Below, piece by piece: positions 47,801-56,766 of a stretch of 64,000 nucleotides of DNA. The stretch comes from an uncultured Eubacteriales bacterium (GTDB lineage: Bacteria > Bacillota > Clostridia > Oscillospirales > Acutalibacteraceae): contig OMUY01000096.1 of NCBI GenBank assembly GCA_900314355.1, positions 50,242 through 114,241 of the forward strand. The letters are read 5' to 3'. The notes below the pieces were generated by a model. The model saw only the letters and a list, made by a program, of their open reading frames with translations. It made no database searches and was not told where the DNA came from. The stretch's first letter is position 1, and each line of letters opens with the position of its first letter. The position numbers and the translations under genes were made by a program.

Positions 47801-49831
47801 ATGAAAAAAGTACATGTCGTGTCAAAGACTCATCTCGATCTCGGATTCACCGATTTTGGAGAAAATATCAGAAGAAAATATATAGAAGAGTTTATTCCGT
47901 CGGCAATATCGCTTGCGGAAAAAGTAAACGCGCCGGACGAAAAAAAATTTATTTGGACTACAGGCTCATGGATTTTGAAAGAGGCTCTTTCCGATTCCGA
48001 CGAAACAAGGAAAAACAATCTTATTAAAGCCTTAAAAGATGGGAATATTGTTCCGCACGGACTTCCTTTTACGACTCATTCGGAGCTTTTTGACGAAGAT
48101 ACTTTTGATTACGGACTTTCAATAGTAGAAGAGCTTGATGAAATAAGAAAAAAAAAGACGGTCGCGGCAAAAATGACCGACGTTCCCGGTCATACCGTTT
48201 CTTTGGTTCCGATACTTGCCAAACACGGCATTAAACTTCTTCATATCGGCGTAAACGGATTTTCCGCAGTGCCGAAAGTGCCGGAATGTTTTTTGTGGAA
48301 AAACGGTGAAAGCGAGATTGTTGTGATTTACTCCGGCGGATACGGCGGCGCTTTTAAATCCGAATATATCGATGATGTGCTTTATATCGACCACACGGTG
48401 GATAACAGAGGAGCACCGTCCGCCGAAAAAGTTGACGAAAAACTGAATAAACTGAAAAAAGAATATCCGGGGTACGATGTATGCGCGTCTACTCTCGACG
48501 ATTACGCCGAGGCTTTATGGACTGTCAGAAACAAATTGCCCGTGATTGAAAACGAGATAGGCGACACTTGGATTCACGGCGCGGCGTCCGATCCGTTTAA
48601 AACAGCGTCTCTGCGTGAGCTTATGGCGCTGAAAATCGGGTGGCTTGAAGACGGTTCGATGAAAAAGGGCGGCGAAGAATATAATAATTTTTCCGATGCC
48701 CTGTTATGTCTCGGAGAGCATACGTGGGGAGTGGATTCAAAAATCTATCTCGGCGATTATGAAAATTATCTCAAACATGACTTTGAAAGAGCTTACAAGG
48801 CAGATAAAGTCGAGGTTAAACATCCGCTCAGAGATTTTCCAAAAGGTTTTATTTACCGCACTGTCGGTAAAGGCGCCGAGAGAAGATACAGCGTGATGGA
48901 AAATAGCTGGAACGAGAAAAGAGAATATATAAATAAAGCGGTAAATTCCCTCGGACAGGAGCGTAAAACCGCCGCCGTTTCGGTTCTGAAAAGTCTCAGA
49001 CCCGAAAAAAAAGAAGATGTTTCATCTCTTGAAAAATTCCGCGGAAAAGCCGAATTTAAATTATCTTCGTTTGAATTAAACGAGTTCGGAGGAATATCAG
49101 GTTTGAATATCGGCGGAAGGCAGTTATTCAGAATAAACAACCGTCCCGTTTTTGAATACCGGTCATATTCATCCGAAGACTACGATTTCTTTTTCTCTCA
49201 TTACGCGCGGAACAAAAAAGAAAACGGAGTCTGGGGATATCCGGATTTCGGCAAGCCTCTTCTTGAAAAAGTCGACAAAAAATATCCTACGGGCAGATTT
49301 TTCTATAAAATGACCTGCGCTAATATATATAAAGATAACGACTTTTTAAAAGTTTACGCCGAGCTTGAAACGGAAAAAATTCTTTCCGAATCTCTGGGCG
49401 CTCCGAGAAGCGTTCAGATAATATATACCCTTTCGCAAAATAATCTTTTAATCAATGTTTCATGGTTCGACAAAGACGCAAACCGTTCGCCCGAAGCGCT
49501 TTTTGTTCATTTTTATCCTAAGTGCGAAGATGTTGAACTTCAAAAGACAGGAAAAAATATCAACTACAAATCGACAGTATTCGACGGAGGCAGAAATCTG
49601 CACGCTGTTGAAAAGTTAAAGGCTATCCGGGGAGACTTTTCGTTTGATATAATTAATTCGGACAGCCCGCTGATTTCTGTAGGAAACGGCAAAATACTGG
49701 AATTTGACAACAAGATTGAAAATCCCTCATCAGACGGAATTTCATACCTTCTGTACGATAATATATGGGGCACAAACTTTCCGCTCTGGTACAGAGATAA
49801 CGCATCGTTTAAATTTACTGTGAAAATTTGA
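47801..49831 (+). CDS. GH38-like / DUF5054 glycosidase-family protein
   Basis: This is a 676-residue cytoplasmic protein beginning 'MKKVHVVSKTHLDLGFTDFGENIRRKY', the N-terminal TIM-like fold start of GH38-type alpha-mannosidase relatives (DUF5054), where 'H.D.G.T' is the usual metal-site motif. Further features are 'HGLPFTTHSELFD' and 'KMTDVPGHTVSLVPIL', which carry likely catalytic Asp and His, and 'LGEHTWGVDSKIYL'. The C-terminal beta-sandwich half is present. No signal peptide, so it acts on imported or intracellular glycans. An in-frame GTG at 47771 could add ten residues. The next two genes encode right-handed beta-helix proteins, consistent with a glycan-processing locus. Confidence 0.78.
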   Translation: MKKVHVVSKTHLDLGFTDFGENIRRKYIEEFIPSAISLAEKVNAPDEKKFIWTTGSWILKEALSDSDETRKNNLIKALKDGNIVPHGLPFTTHSELFDEDTFDYGLSIVEELDEIRKKKTVAAKMTDVPGHTVSLVPILAKHGIKLLHIGVNGFSAVPKVPECFLWKNGESEIVVIYSGGYGGAFKSEYIDDVLYIDHTVDNRGAPSAEKVDEKLNKLKKEYPGYDVCASTLDDYAEALWTVRNKLPVIENEIGDTWIHGAASDPFKTASLRELMALKIGWLEDGSMKKGGEEYNNFSDALLCLGEHTWGVDSKIYLGDYENYLKHDFERAYKADKVEVKHPLRDFPKGFIYRTVGKGAERRYSVMENSWNEKREYINKAVNSLGQERKTAAVSVLKSLRPEKKEDVSSLEKFRGKAEFKLSSFELNEFGGISGLNIGGRQLFRINNRPVFEYRSYSSEDYDFFFSHYARNKKENGVWGYPDFGKPLLEKVDKKYPTGRFFYKMTCANIYKDNDFLKVYAELETEKILSESLGAPRSVQIIYTLSQNNLLINVSWFDKDANRSPEALFVHFYPKCEDVELQKTGKNINYKSTVFDGGRNLHAVEKLKAIRGDFSFDIINSDSPLISVGNGKILEFDNKIENPSSDGISYLLYDNIWGTNFPLWYRDNASFKFTVKI

Positions 49832-49882
49832 TGGTAATCCGACCGTACATTGCGGATTTAAATAAAGTTTTTCTTTATTATA

Positions 49883-49910
49883 TTGAATTATATTTTTTAA
49901 AGATTATAAT
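49883..49910 (+). promoter_or_regulatory. Promoter of the first beta-helix gene
   Basis: TTGAAT, 16-bp spacer, TATAAT. Confidence 0.55.
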
Positions 49911-49943
49911 TTAGGTAATAATATTTTCAGAAGGTGTTTATTT

Positions 49944-51080
49944 TTGAAAAAAGGATTATTGCCTGTTGTATCACTTGTTTTATCGTTTATTTTATTGCCG
50001 GGGTTTTCCCCATCTGCCGTATCGGAAAATTGCGCTCAAATAAATGCAGGCGTGTATTCTGTGTCGGCGGCGGATTCCGGGAAGACCTTCTTGGAAAAAA
50101 TCAGAGAATTTTTTTATAAAATTATGAAATTATTTAATAAGCTTTTTAAGTCGTTTTCAGTTCCGAAAAGAGAAAATGACCAAACATGGGATAATTCGGG
50201 AAAGTTCAACGTAATCAACCCGATAAGTCCTCTCAGAAACAATTCAATCGACGTCAGGAAAAATTTCGGCGCCAAGGGAGACGGCGTGACAGACGACACG
50301 ACGGCGATTCAGAGCGCTTTGAATTTCTTTCATTCAACAGGCGGAACAATAGTTATTCCGGACGGCGTTTACATAGTTTCAAAATGCCTTGTGTTTTATT
50401 CGAACCAGAAAATTCAGCTGTCTGACGGAGCCGTTTTGAAGAGATCGTCATCTGCCCCCTCGCTCAGATATCTGATGGCGTCTTATACATCGTCAAATGA
50501 AAAATACGGCGGATATAACGGAGTTCACGACACTGTAATTTCCGGAGGCACGATGGACGGAAATGCGGAAATCAATCAGAAAATTACAATATTGAATTTA
50601 TGCCACACGAAAAATGTCACGGTTGAAAACGTCCATTTTATCCACGGCTGTTTCTGGCACTGTATTGAGGTCAATTCTTCTCTTGACGCGACAGTGAAAA
50701 ACTGTGTGTTCGACGGTTCATCCTACACCGCTTTAAGAACAGATTCCGTGCTCAACGAACTTCTCCAGATAGACGGAGCAGAAAAAGGCTTGTACGGACC
50801 AGTATATTATCACGACGGTACTGAGATGACGTTTGTCTCCGACAAGACGCCCTGCAGAAATGTGAATATACTTAACAATAAATTTATATGCAACACTTTC
50901 TCCGCGATAGGCGACCATGTGGATTTTCCTCATGACGGCATTATTATCAGAGGCAATGAATTTTCGGGCAATCCGGGGCGTGGTCGTTACTGCCACTTTA
51001 CAAAATCCGTTTCCAATGTTGTCGATGAAGATAATATAAGGGAATTTGCCGAGGACTATTCATACGATCTTTTTGAATAA
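49944..51080 (+). CDS. Secreted right-handed beta-helix (pectate lyase 3-like) protein
   Basis: This is a 378-residue exported protein. The signal peptide ends near 'GFSPSAVSE'. Residues ~85-130 carry 'IDVRKNFGAKGDGVTDDTTAIQSAL', the hallmark start of Pectate_lyase_3/GH28-like beta-helices, followed by coil repeats such as 'NILNNKFICNTFSAIGDHVDFPHDGIIIRGNEF'. His/Asp-rich turns ('GDHVDFPHDG') could form an active site. TTG at 49944 follows AGAAGGTG. The frame ends at a TAA, but the same frame continues for 37 sense codons of Ser/Thr/Glu-rich sequence (see the separate entry), so a tail may have been lost. It is a paralogue of the protein at 51452. Confidence 0.8.
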   Translation: MKKGLLPVVSLVLSFILLPGFSPSAVSENCAQINAGVYSVSAADSGKTFLEKIREFFYKIMKLFNKLFKSFSVPKRENDQTWDNSGKFNVINPISPLRNNSIDVRKNFGAKGDGVTDDTTAIQSALNFFHSTGGTIVIPDGVYIVSKCLVFYSNQKIQLSDGAVLKRSSSAPSLRYLMASYTSSNEKYGGYNGVHDTVISGGTMDGNAEINQKITILNLCHTKNVTVENVHFIHGCFWHCIEVNSSLDATVKNCVFDGSSYTALRTDSVLNELLQIDGAEKGLYGPVYYHDGTEMTFVSDKTPCRNVNILNNKFICNTFSAIGDHVDFPHDGIIIRGNEFSGNPGRGRYCHFTKSVSNVVDEDNIREFAEDYSYDLFE

Positions 51081-51194
51081 GAAACAACGGAAATAAGTAC
51101 GGGCGAAATTAAAGAAAACGCCTCGAAGCCGTCATCGGAACAGTCATCTTCAGGTACAGAAGAAAGTAAGGATTTTTCCGAACATACGAATTGA
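51081..51194 (+). pseudogene. In-frame tail after the TAA of the beta-helix gene
   Basis: After the stop at 51078-51080 the same frame stays open for 37 codons, reading ETTEISTGEIKENASKPSS.. with Ser, Thr, Glu and Lys dominating, then TGA. That is the composition of surface-protein linkers in this window, and in particular of the linker in the next paralogue. The simplest reading is a point nonsense mutation that removed a C-terminal tail. No anchor or dockerin follows within it. Confidence 0.45.
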
Positions 51195-51221
51195 TGCTGC
51201 AAAAAAAATAATAATTTATCA

Positions 51222-51250
51222 GGCGCCGCATTTTTTGCGGCGTCTGTTTT
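51222..51250 (+). terminator. Terminator after the first beta-helix gene
   Basis: GCGCCGCA / TGCGGCGT stem with a T-rich loop and a CTGTTTTATT tail. Confidence 0.7.
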
Positions 51251-51451
51251 ATTAAAAAATAATAAAGGTTTGAATGTAATAATATAAAATAAAGTGTATA
51301 ACATTTCTGATATCGTAATTTAACATTGTTTATGATATAATAAAACCAAAAATATCAGAAAAATACTAAAAATAAAAAATTTGATCGTCAATATTTTTTC
51401 AGTTGAATTGATCGAAAAAATTATTGTTAATCTTAATCCGAACGCGTAATT

Positions 51452-52789
51452 ATGAATAAGAAGCTTTTGTTCGCTATAACGGCTGTGGTATTCGCCGCGG
51501 CAGTAATTGTGTGCGTGTTCGTTTTTAAGCCGGGAGCAAAATCCGGCGACGAAACATCAACCAGTACAGCCGAAACTTCTACCTATTCAGAGACGACTGA
51601 AATCGGCACTGAAGAGAAAACAACAGAGAGGGAAACTTATTCCGAAACAGAGACTGAAACCGACTCAAAAAAGACCGAAACGACAACAAAAGCGCAAATC
51701 TCAAAAAAAATCGAGACGACGGCAAAAAAGAAAGAGGAGACGACCGCCGGCAATCGGAATACAACCGAAGAAAACAGCCCTTATATTTTCAAGCTTAAAA
51801 ACGTATATTATTACAGGGTTACCGATTTCGGAGCAAAGCCGGGCGACGATAAAGACGATACCGAGGCTATTCAGAACTGTATCGACAAAGCTCACAGCGA
51901 CAATGTGAATGTATATCTTCCTGCCGGAACATATTTATTGTCGACAAATCTTTATAATAAAGACAATCCGTCTGTGGCGCACAGCCTCAGAATATATTCG
52001 AATGAAAAAATAGTCGGAGACGACGGCGCGAAGCTGATGACAGGTTCTCCCGACGTGACACATATTATTTTTACGTCAAACGACGACGGAGCGACCGGCT
52101 ATAACGGAGCGAGGAATATTGAAATATCAAATATTATTTTCGACGGCAACAAAAATTTGACCGATAATAAAATTACGGCGGTAAATATTTCTCATGCGGA
52201 CAATATCGGGGTGGATAACTGCACTTTTATCAACGGCAATATTTGGCACAATATTGAAATAAATTCGTCAAGAAACGTAACGGTAAATTCCTGCACATTC
52301 TATGAAAATAAAAAAGCTATTCCGACAGCTGAAAATATTCAGCTCGACGGAGCGTTCGGCAAAGGCAATCTCGGCAAAAACGACGGCACGGTATGCGATA
52401 ATATAATTATACAGGATTCGGTATTCAGAACTAAGGGCAATCCCGCCATAGGCAATCATTTTGCCTGCGGCAATAAAAATATCGTAATCAGAAGAAACAG
52501 AATTTTGTCGCCGGATAAAATAGGCGGTTATAACGGTGCGAAAATAGATTTTACGGATTCCGGCGGCAGTGCGGACAACGCTTTATTCAAAACAGACGAA
52601 TCTCTCGCCGCCGGCGCCGAGAATGTAAAAGTGGAATTCAATTACATCGAGTGCGAAGGCTCGGGACTCGCCGTCAGAATTTTCAACAACAAGCCCGGCT
52701 CGGCGAGGTCAACTGTAGTAAACAATATTTTTATGAACTGCTCGGAAATTTCAAAATCACCGTCCGTGGACGTCTTCGGCGCAAGCTGA
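51452..52789 (+). CDS. Membrane-anchored right-handed beta-helix protein
   Basis: This is a 445-residue protein with an N-terminal membrane helix (~5-27, 'LLFAITAVVFAAAVIVCVFVF') that probably stays as an uncleaved anchor. A ~85-residue Thr/Glu/Lys-rich extracellular stalk follows, then a Pectate_lyase_3-like beta-helix starting 'YYRVTDFGAKPGDDKDDTEAIQN'. Coil repeats include 'NIEISNIIFDGNKNLT' and 'NIIIQDSVFRTKGNPAIGNHFACG'. It aligns with the preceding protein through its beta-helix but carries the stalk N-terminally rather than C-terminally. No signal-peptidase site is obvious. The ribosome binding site is poor. Likely substrate: plant or host polysaccharide; no catalytic assignment is safe. 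Confidence 0.78.
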   Translation: MNKKLLFAITAVVFAAAVIVCVFVFKPGAKSGDETSTSTAETSTYSETTEIGTEEKTTERETYSETETETDSKKTETTTKAQISKKIETTAKKKEETTAGNRNTTEENSPYIFKLKNVYYYRVTDFGAKPGDDKDDTEAIQNCIDKAHSDNVNVYLPAGTYLLSTNLYNKDNPSVAHSLRIYSNEKIVGDDGAKLMTGSPDVTHIIFTSNDDGATGYNGARNIEISNIIFDGNKNLTDNKITAVNISHADNIGVDNCTFINGNIWHNIEINSSRNVTVNSCTFYENKKAIPTAENIQLDGAFGKGNLGKNDGTVCDNIIIQDSVFRTKGNPAIGNHFACGNKNIVIRRNRILSPDKIGGYNGAKIDFTDSGGSADNALFKTDESLAAGAENVKVEFNYIECEGSGLAVRIFNNKPGSARSTVVNNIFMNCSEISKSPSVDVFGAS

Positions 52790-53190
52790 AAAAACGAAGT
52801 GCAAAACTTTTTTTGTATATTAAAAAGCTGTGCGTTTTAGTTTTTCCTAAATAGTACAAGGATGTCAAAAACGGCATCCTTGCTGAAATTATTATTTGTA
52901 TATATGTATATAGGTTCCATTGCCGTACTATATATAATCGACATATAAGCGGTGCTAAAATCCAAATAATAAATATAATTATCTCATTAAAAATTTTTTT
53001 GGAAAACGTAAATTATTAAGCAAATAATCTTATTTAAACCATATTAAAAAAGCGTCGCATTTAGATTTGTCAATTTGCCTTTACTGAAAACAGGGTTGAA
53101 TAAATAGCCGCGTTGTTATATAATTTAAATTAATATAAATAAATATATTTTTTTTGTTCCTGTTAATTCGGGACTTTACTCGGACAATAT
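52790..53190 (+). other. AT-rich intergenic region
   Basis: 401 bp. One hairpin (CAAGGATG / CATCCTTG, about 52857-52882) lies just after the beta-helix gene, with only a weak U tract downstream. No gene, known RNA or clear promoter elsewhere in the gap. Confidence 0.4.
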
Positions 53191-54633
53191 ATGAAAAAAA
53201 TTAAGACCGTACTGCCGGCAGTATTTATATTTTTTGTACTGTTTGGCATTTCATTTGTATGTTGCGCGGATTATGACGTGGCGAAATTCGATTTTTCCGC
53301 CGCGGCGTCCGAGGATGGGTCGGTGTCGGTAAATGAGGATTGGACTGTGGATTTTGCCGACGGGAATGATTCCTTTGATTATCAGATAGATATTTCCGAC
53401 GATTACGGCAGCGAGGATATTAGCGATGTCTCCGTGGGACTTGATTCAACCGTTTTGGAGGAGGAAAGTTCCGGCGGGGCGCCGAATACATTCACGTCTT
53501 ATAAAAGGGGAAGTTCTTTTTTTATAACGGTATATTCCGAGTCTCTTTCGGGACGGCATAATATTTCTATACGCTATACCGTGAACAACGCCGCCGTAAA
53601 TTATGACGGAGACGCTGTTTTAAGGCTTTATATCGGGAGCGTCAACTCCTCGAGAGTTATCAGAAACATTACGGGAGAGCTTAAATTTCCATCAGAAGTG
53701 AACGAAAGACTTGTAACCGTTATTGACGCCGGAAATCTGACTTCAAAGAAAAGCGGAAGCGGCATGGAATTTTCTTCGGACAACGACGCGGGCAGAATAC
53801 CTGTCGTAATAAAAACGCCTTTGTCTCTTTTCCCGTCCGTATCTGCGGCGAAAAACAGCGGCAAGTCCGACGCAGCAACTGTTTTGCTTGCAATATCAGC
53901 CGCTTTGGTGCTGATTTTTCTGATATATCTTATATTTTCAAAAAAAATATTTGTGGCGAGATATAAAAAACTTGCAAACCGCATTGCCGCGCCGTCTTAC
54001 GAGTCTCTTGACGAAACTTTTCATAAATACAGCCCGTCGGAAGTTATAAAATTTGTTTCTGATGATTGTCTCCCGGCAGACGCCGTAATCGCGTCATTGC
54101 TTGATTTAATCATGAGAGGCCACCTTGCGATGACGGACTCAAAACTTTGCGTAAGTTCCGGCAGGAAGGATAAATACGAAAGAAACATATCGCGTTTTGA
54201 ACGTGATGTGATAGAATTTTTCACCCGCCCGGACATAGATAAAATAATCATGCGGCCTGAAAAGTTCGCCGATGAAATAAACCGGCTTTATTACGAAATT
54301 CCGGACGCAGGCGTATTTTCCGCGGTAAATCCTGTAAATAAAGATTACGTCAGATTTTTCTTCATATATCTTGAATCTTTCTCGAGAAATCTCCCCGACC
54401 CCGGTTTTGTGTCGGACGAGATATTTAAAAACGACAGATTCAACGCCACAGATATTGTCATGAGCGTTATTTCTTCTTTTTCTAAGAATAAAAACGAATA
54501 TTACCGACCGAAAAAGGAATACGAAAACGATATGTTCCTGTTGAGAAACGCCTACCTTAACGGCGAGAAAAAGAGAAAAACCGTTGGCGCGCAAAATCGA
54601 AGAAAAAATAAGACAAGAGTCGGTAAAAAGTAA
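53191..54633 (+). CDS. DUF2207-like membrane protein
   Basis: This is a 480-residue protein with a signal peptide (cleavage near 'FVCCAD'). A ~200-residue extracellular beta domain ('YDVAKFDFSAAASEDGSVSVNEDWTVDF', 'RRHNISIRYTVNNA'-like strands) resembles the N-terminal part of DUF2207 proteins. One membrane helix lies at ~230-252. A ~230-residue cytoplasmic region with basic and Tyr-rich patches ends in an Arg/Lys tail. The start lies in a long AT-rich leader without a strong ribosome binding site. It is the first of five membrane or surface protein genes on the same strand up to 58729. Function unknown. Confidence 0.62.
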   Translation: MKKIKTVLPAVFIFFVLFGISFVCCADYDVAKFDFSAAASEDGSVSVNEDWTVDFADGNDSFDYQIDISDDYGSEDISDVSVGLDSTVLEEESSGGAPNTFTSYKRGSSFFITVYSESLSGRHNISIRYTVNNAAVNYDGDAVLRLYIGSVNSSRVIRNITGELKFPSEVNERLVTVIDAGNLTSKKSGSGMEFSSDNDAGRIPVVIKTPLSLFPSVSAAKNSGKSDAATVLLAISAALVLIFLIYLIFSKKIFVARYKKLANRIAAPSYESLDETFHKYSPSEVIKFVSDDCLPADAVIASLLDLIMRGHLAMTDSKLCVSSGRKDKYERNISRFERDVIEFFTRPDIDKIIMRPEKFADEINRLYYEIPDAGVFSAVNPVNKDYVRFFFIYLESFSRNLPDPGFVSDEIFKNDRFNATDIVMSVISSFSKNKNEYYRPKKEYENDMFLLRNAYLNGEKKRKTVGAQNRRKNKTRVGKK

Positions 54634-54797
54634 AATAAATATCCTGTTTCAATTTTAATCAAGCTTTATATGATTAAATTGACCATATAAATCGGAATAA
54701 TAGTGAAATAAAATATATAATTCTCTGAGTCGGCGATCAATGCGCCGGCGCTGTCGGAGTTTGATATAAAATACCATTCTATTCGCAGGTGTTTTTT

Positions 54798-55631
54798 ATG
54801 AAAAACAGAAAAACGTTATTTATCAGATTTATTGTTTTAACTCTTATTTTGTCGCTGTTCGCGTCTTTTGCTGTGACGTCGTCGGCATATGAAAAGGGAG
54901 TTAAACTCGATACCGAACTTTCATCGGACAAAAAAACGTTGACCGCAACCATAATTCTTGAAAATGCTGTCGGCGTTGCCGGGGCGGATTTAAGGCTCGC
55001 GTTCGATTCCGATATAATGACATACGAGTCTTATAAGCAGCTTTGCCCGTCGGATATTCAGATAGCCGCCGGTCAGTCGGTAGACGTCGATAATCTTATC
55101 ACGTGCTCTTTTATGCTATTAGATTCAATCCCCGCGTCTATGGTTGACGCGGACGGTTCTCTTCAGATTATTTCCTGCACGTTCAAATTGAAAAACCCCG
55201 ACAAGTTTGACAAGGCGAAGGTAAATGAATATTTCTTCCTCTACGCCGATTCAATCGGGGACGCCGATGAAACAAATTACGATGTGGCCGGAGTGGGGAA
55301 TGACAAACTTATAGATGAAAAAGACACAGGACTTGTATTAGTTAAATCGCCTATAAATTCGTCTTCTTCAAAAAGTTCGGGAGATTCAAGAAAAAAAATA
55401 GTAATTGCAATCGTTATTATTTTTGCCGCTGCCGTAATAGTCGCCGTAATCATCAACGTCAGAAAAGGCAACATTGAGGAAAACGGCGAAAAGAATACTG
55501 ATGAAAAGAATACGGAGAAAAATAATTCGGAATCAGTCAAGTCGGACGACAAAAAGCCGGAAAATGAAGACGGCGCCGAAAAGGTTGAAAATACCGGGAA
55601 GACCGGAGACGGCGGCAAAGGTGAAAGCTGA
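54798..55631 (+). CDS. Membrane-anchored cohesin-like protein
   Basis: This is a 277-residue protein. A signal peptide (to about 'VTSSAYEK') leads to one cohesin-like beta-sandwich (~30-170). 'LENAVGVAGADLRLAFDSDIMTYES' matches the early cohesin strands in which 'G..GADF.L.YD...L' is typical, and 'DADGSLQIISCTFKLKNP' matches a later strand. A Ser-rich segment follows, then a membrane helix (~205-227) and an acidic/Lys cytoplasmic tail. The ATG at 54798 is preferred over the in-frame GTG at 54789, as AGGTG then sits at proper spacing. It is the only cohesin candidate in a window with five dockerin proteins, so it may hold them at the cell membrane. A single module with a TM anchor is atypical for scaffoldins. 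Confidence 0.65.
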   Translation: MKNRKTLFIRFIVLTLILSLFASFAVTSSAYEKGVKLDTELSSDKKTLTATIILENAVGVAGADLRLAFDSDIMTYESYKQLCPSDIQIAAGQSVDVDNLITCSFMLLDSIPASMVDADGSLQIISCTFKLKNPDKFDKAKVNEYFFLYADSIGDADETNYDVAGVGNDKLIDEKDTGLVLVKSPINSSSSKSSGDSRKKIVIAIVIIFAAAVIVAVIINVRKGNIEENGEKNTDEKNTEKNNSESVKSDDKKPENEDGAEKVENTGKTGDGGKGES

Positions 55632-55698
55632 CGGGAGGTTTTTTGATCCGTCTGTCTGTATTTTCGGTTAGTTAATTAATTTTTCACTTTTTAAAAAT

Positions 55699-56766
55699 AT
55701 GAACAAAAAACTGCTGGCGGCCGTTGCCGTGATAATAATAACGTGTATGTCTTTGACATATGCGTTTTCAGCCTATAATATTGTCGACGACCAAGACAGT
55801 TATGACCCGAGACTCACAACCCAGACTACCGCCGCCGCATCGACATCGACTACAAAAGCGAACACGAAAGATTCGGAGACGACAAAAAATTATCAGGAAG
55901 ATTTCAGAAGCGCTATAGACGGCGCTATTCAGAGGATAGACTCGGGTCTTTCATCGTTTATTTCAAATATTTCCGGCGGCAGAAACAATAACGCCGCTGC
56001 GACAACCGCAGCTCAGACTACCAGGCAGGTCATTGCCGAAACCACAACCATGAGCGCGCAGTATTACGGGCTTAATACTTACCCCACTCAGGCGGCGCAG
56101 GCCTCTCAGACCGAAATAAATACGGAGGAGGAGACTACCGCCCCTTCTCAGATAAACGTCCAGCCAGTTGCAGGCAGCACTCAGACATATGTTACTACAA
56201 CAGAGGCCGGTACGGTGGCTGCAGTTGAGGACACCGGCGACAAAATTTCAGGCGGAACGCTTACAGTTATAGTTTTTGCCGCATGTATTATCATACTTAT
56301 TCTTGTCATAATTCTTGTTCTTGTGCTTTTGACAAGAAAGACCTCGTTTGATTCCAAGGTGTTGAAACGTTCCACACTTCCCGGCGCCAAAAAGCCCGAC
56401 GAGATAGATATAAGCGAGCCGGACGACGGTGAATACAGCGATTTCAACGTTTTGGACAATAAAAACAAAGAAAATAAAATTCCTGTATTAAGGGATGAAT
56501 CTTCTCATAAGGATAAAAAGCGCGAGTACCGTGAAGCGCCCGACAACAGCCCTTATGCGAGAAGAGCGCCGGAAGGTTTTGTCAGCGGCTATGGAGAAAG
56601 GCGCGAAAACTCAAATCCGAACGAAAACGACACGGACAAACTTATAAGGCAGTACGGTCTTGATGAAGAGCCGAGCGAAATATCCGACGACGATTTGAGC
56701 GACATCAGAGATCTTTTGAATAAATACGGACAGTCCGGAGACGGAGAAAAAAATGAAAAACAGTAA
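55699..56766 (+). CDS. Thr/Gln-rich membrane protein
   Basis: This is a 355-residue protein with an N-terminal signal or anchor helix ('LLAAVAVIIITCMSLTYAFS'). A ~180-residue Thr/Ala/Ser/Gln-rich extracellular region has 'TTAAQTTRQ'-type runs. A strong internal TM helix ('LTVIVFAACIIILILVIILVLVLL', ~188-211, given here as summary) is followed by a charged cytoplasmic part ending in helical 'DKLIRQYGLDEEPSEISDDDLSDIRDLLNKYG'-like sequence. It shares this plan with the protein at 57581. It overlaps the next gene by 14 bp, so they are cotranscribed. No known family recognised; likely a cell-surface scaffold or signal protein. Confidence 0.6.
   Translation: MNKKLLAAVAVIIITCMSLTYAFSAYNIVDDQDSYDPRLTTQTTAAASTSTTKANTKDSETTKNYQEDFRSAIDGAIQRIDSGLSSFISNISGGRNNNAAATTAAQTTRQVIAETTTMSAQYYGLNTYPTQAAQASQTEINTEEETTAPSQINVQPVAGSTQTYVTTTEAGTVAAVEDTGDKISGGTLTVIVFAACIIILILVIILVLVLLTRKTSFDSKVLKRSTLPGAKKPDEIDISEPDDGEYSDFNVLDNKNKENKIPVLRDESSHKDKKREYREAPDNSPYARRAPEGFVSGYGERRENSNPNENDTDKLIRQYGLDEEPSEISDDDLSDIRDLLNKYGQSGDGEKNEKQ

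Noticed and set aside
51507-51908. Alternative frame rich in Lys/Gln inside the second beta-helix gene
   Set aside because: Product of the repetitive Thr/Glu linker codons read in another frame; the beta-helix frame is the conserved one.
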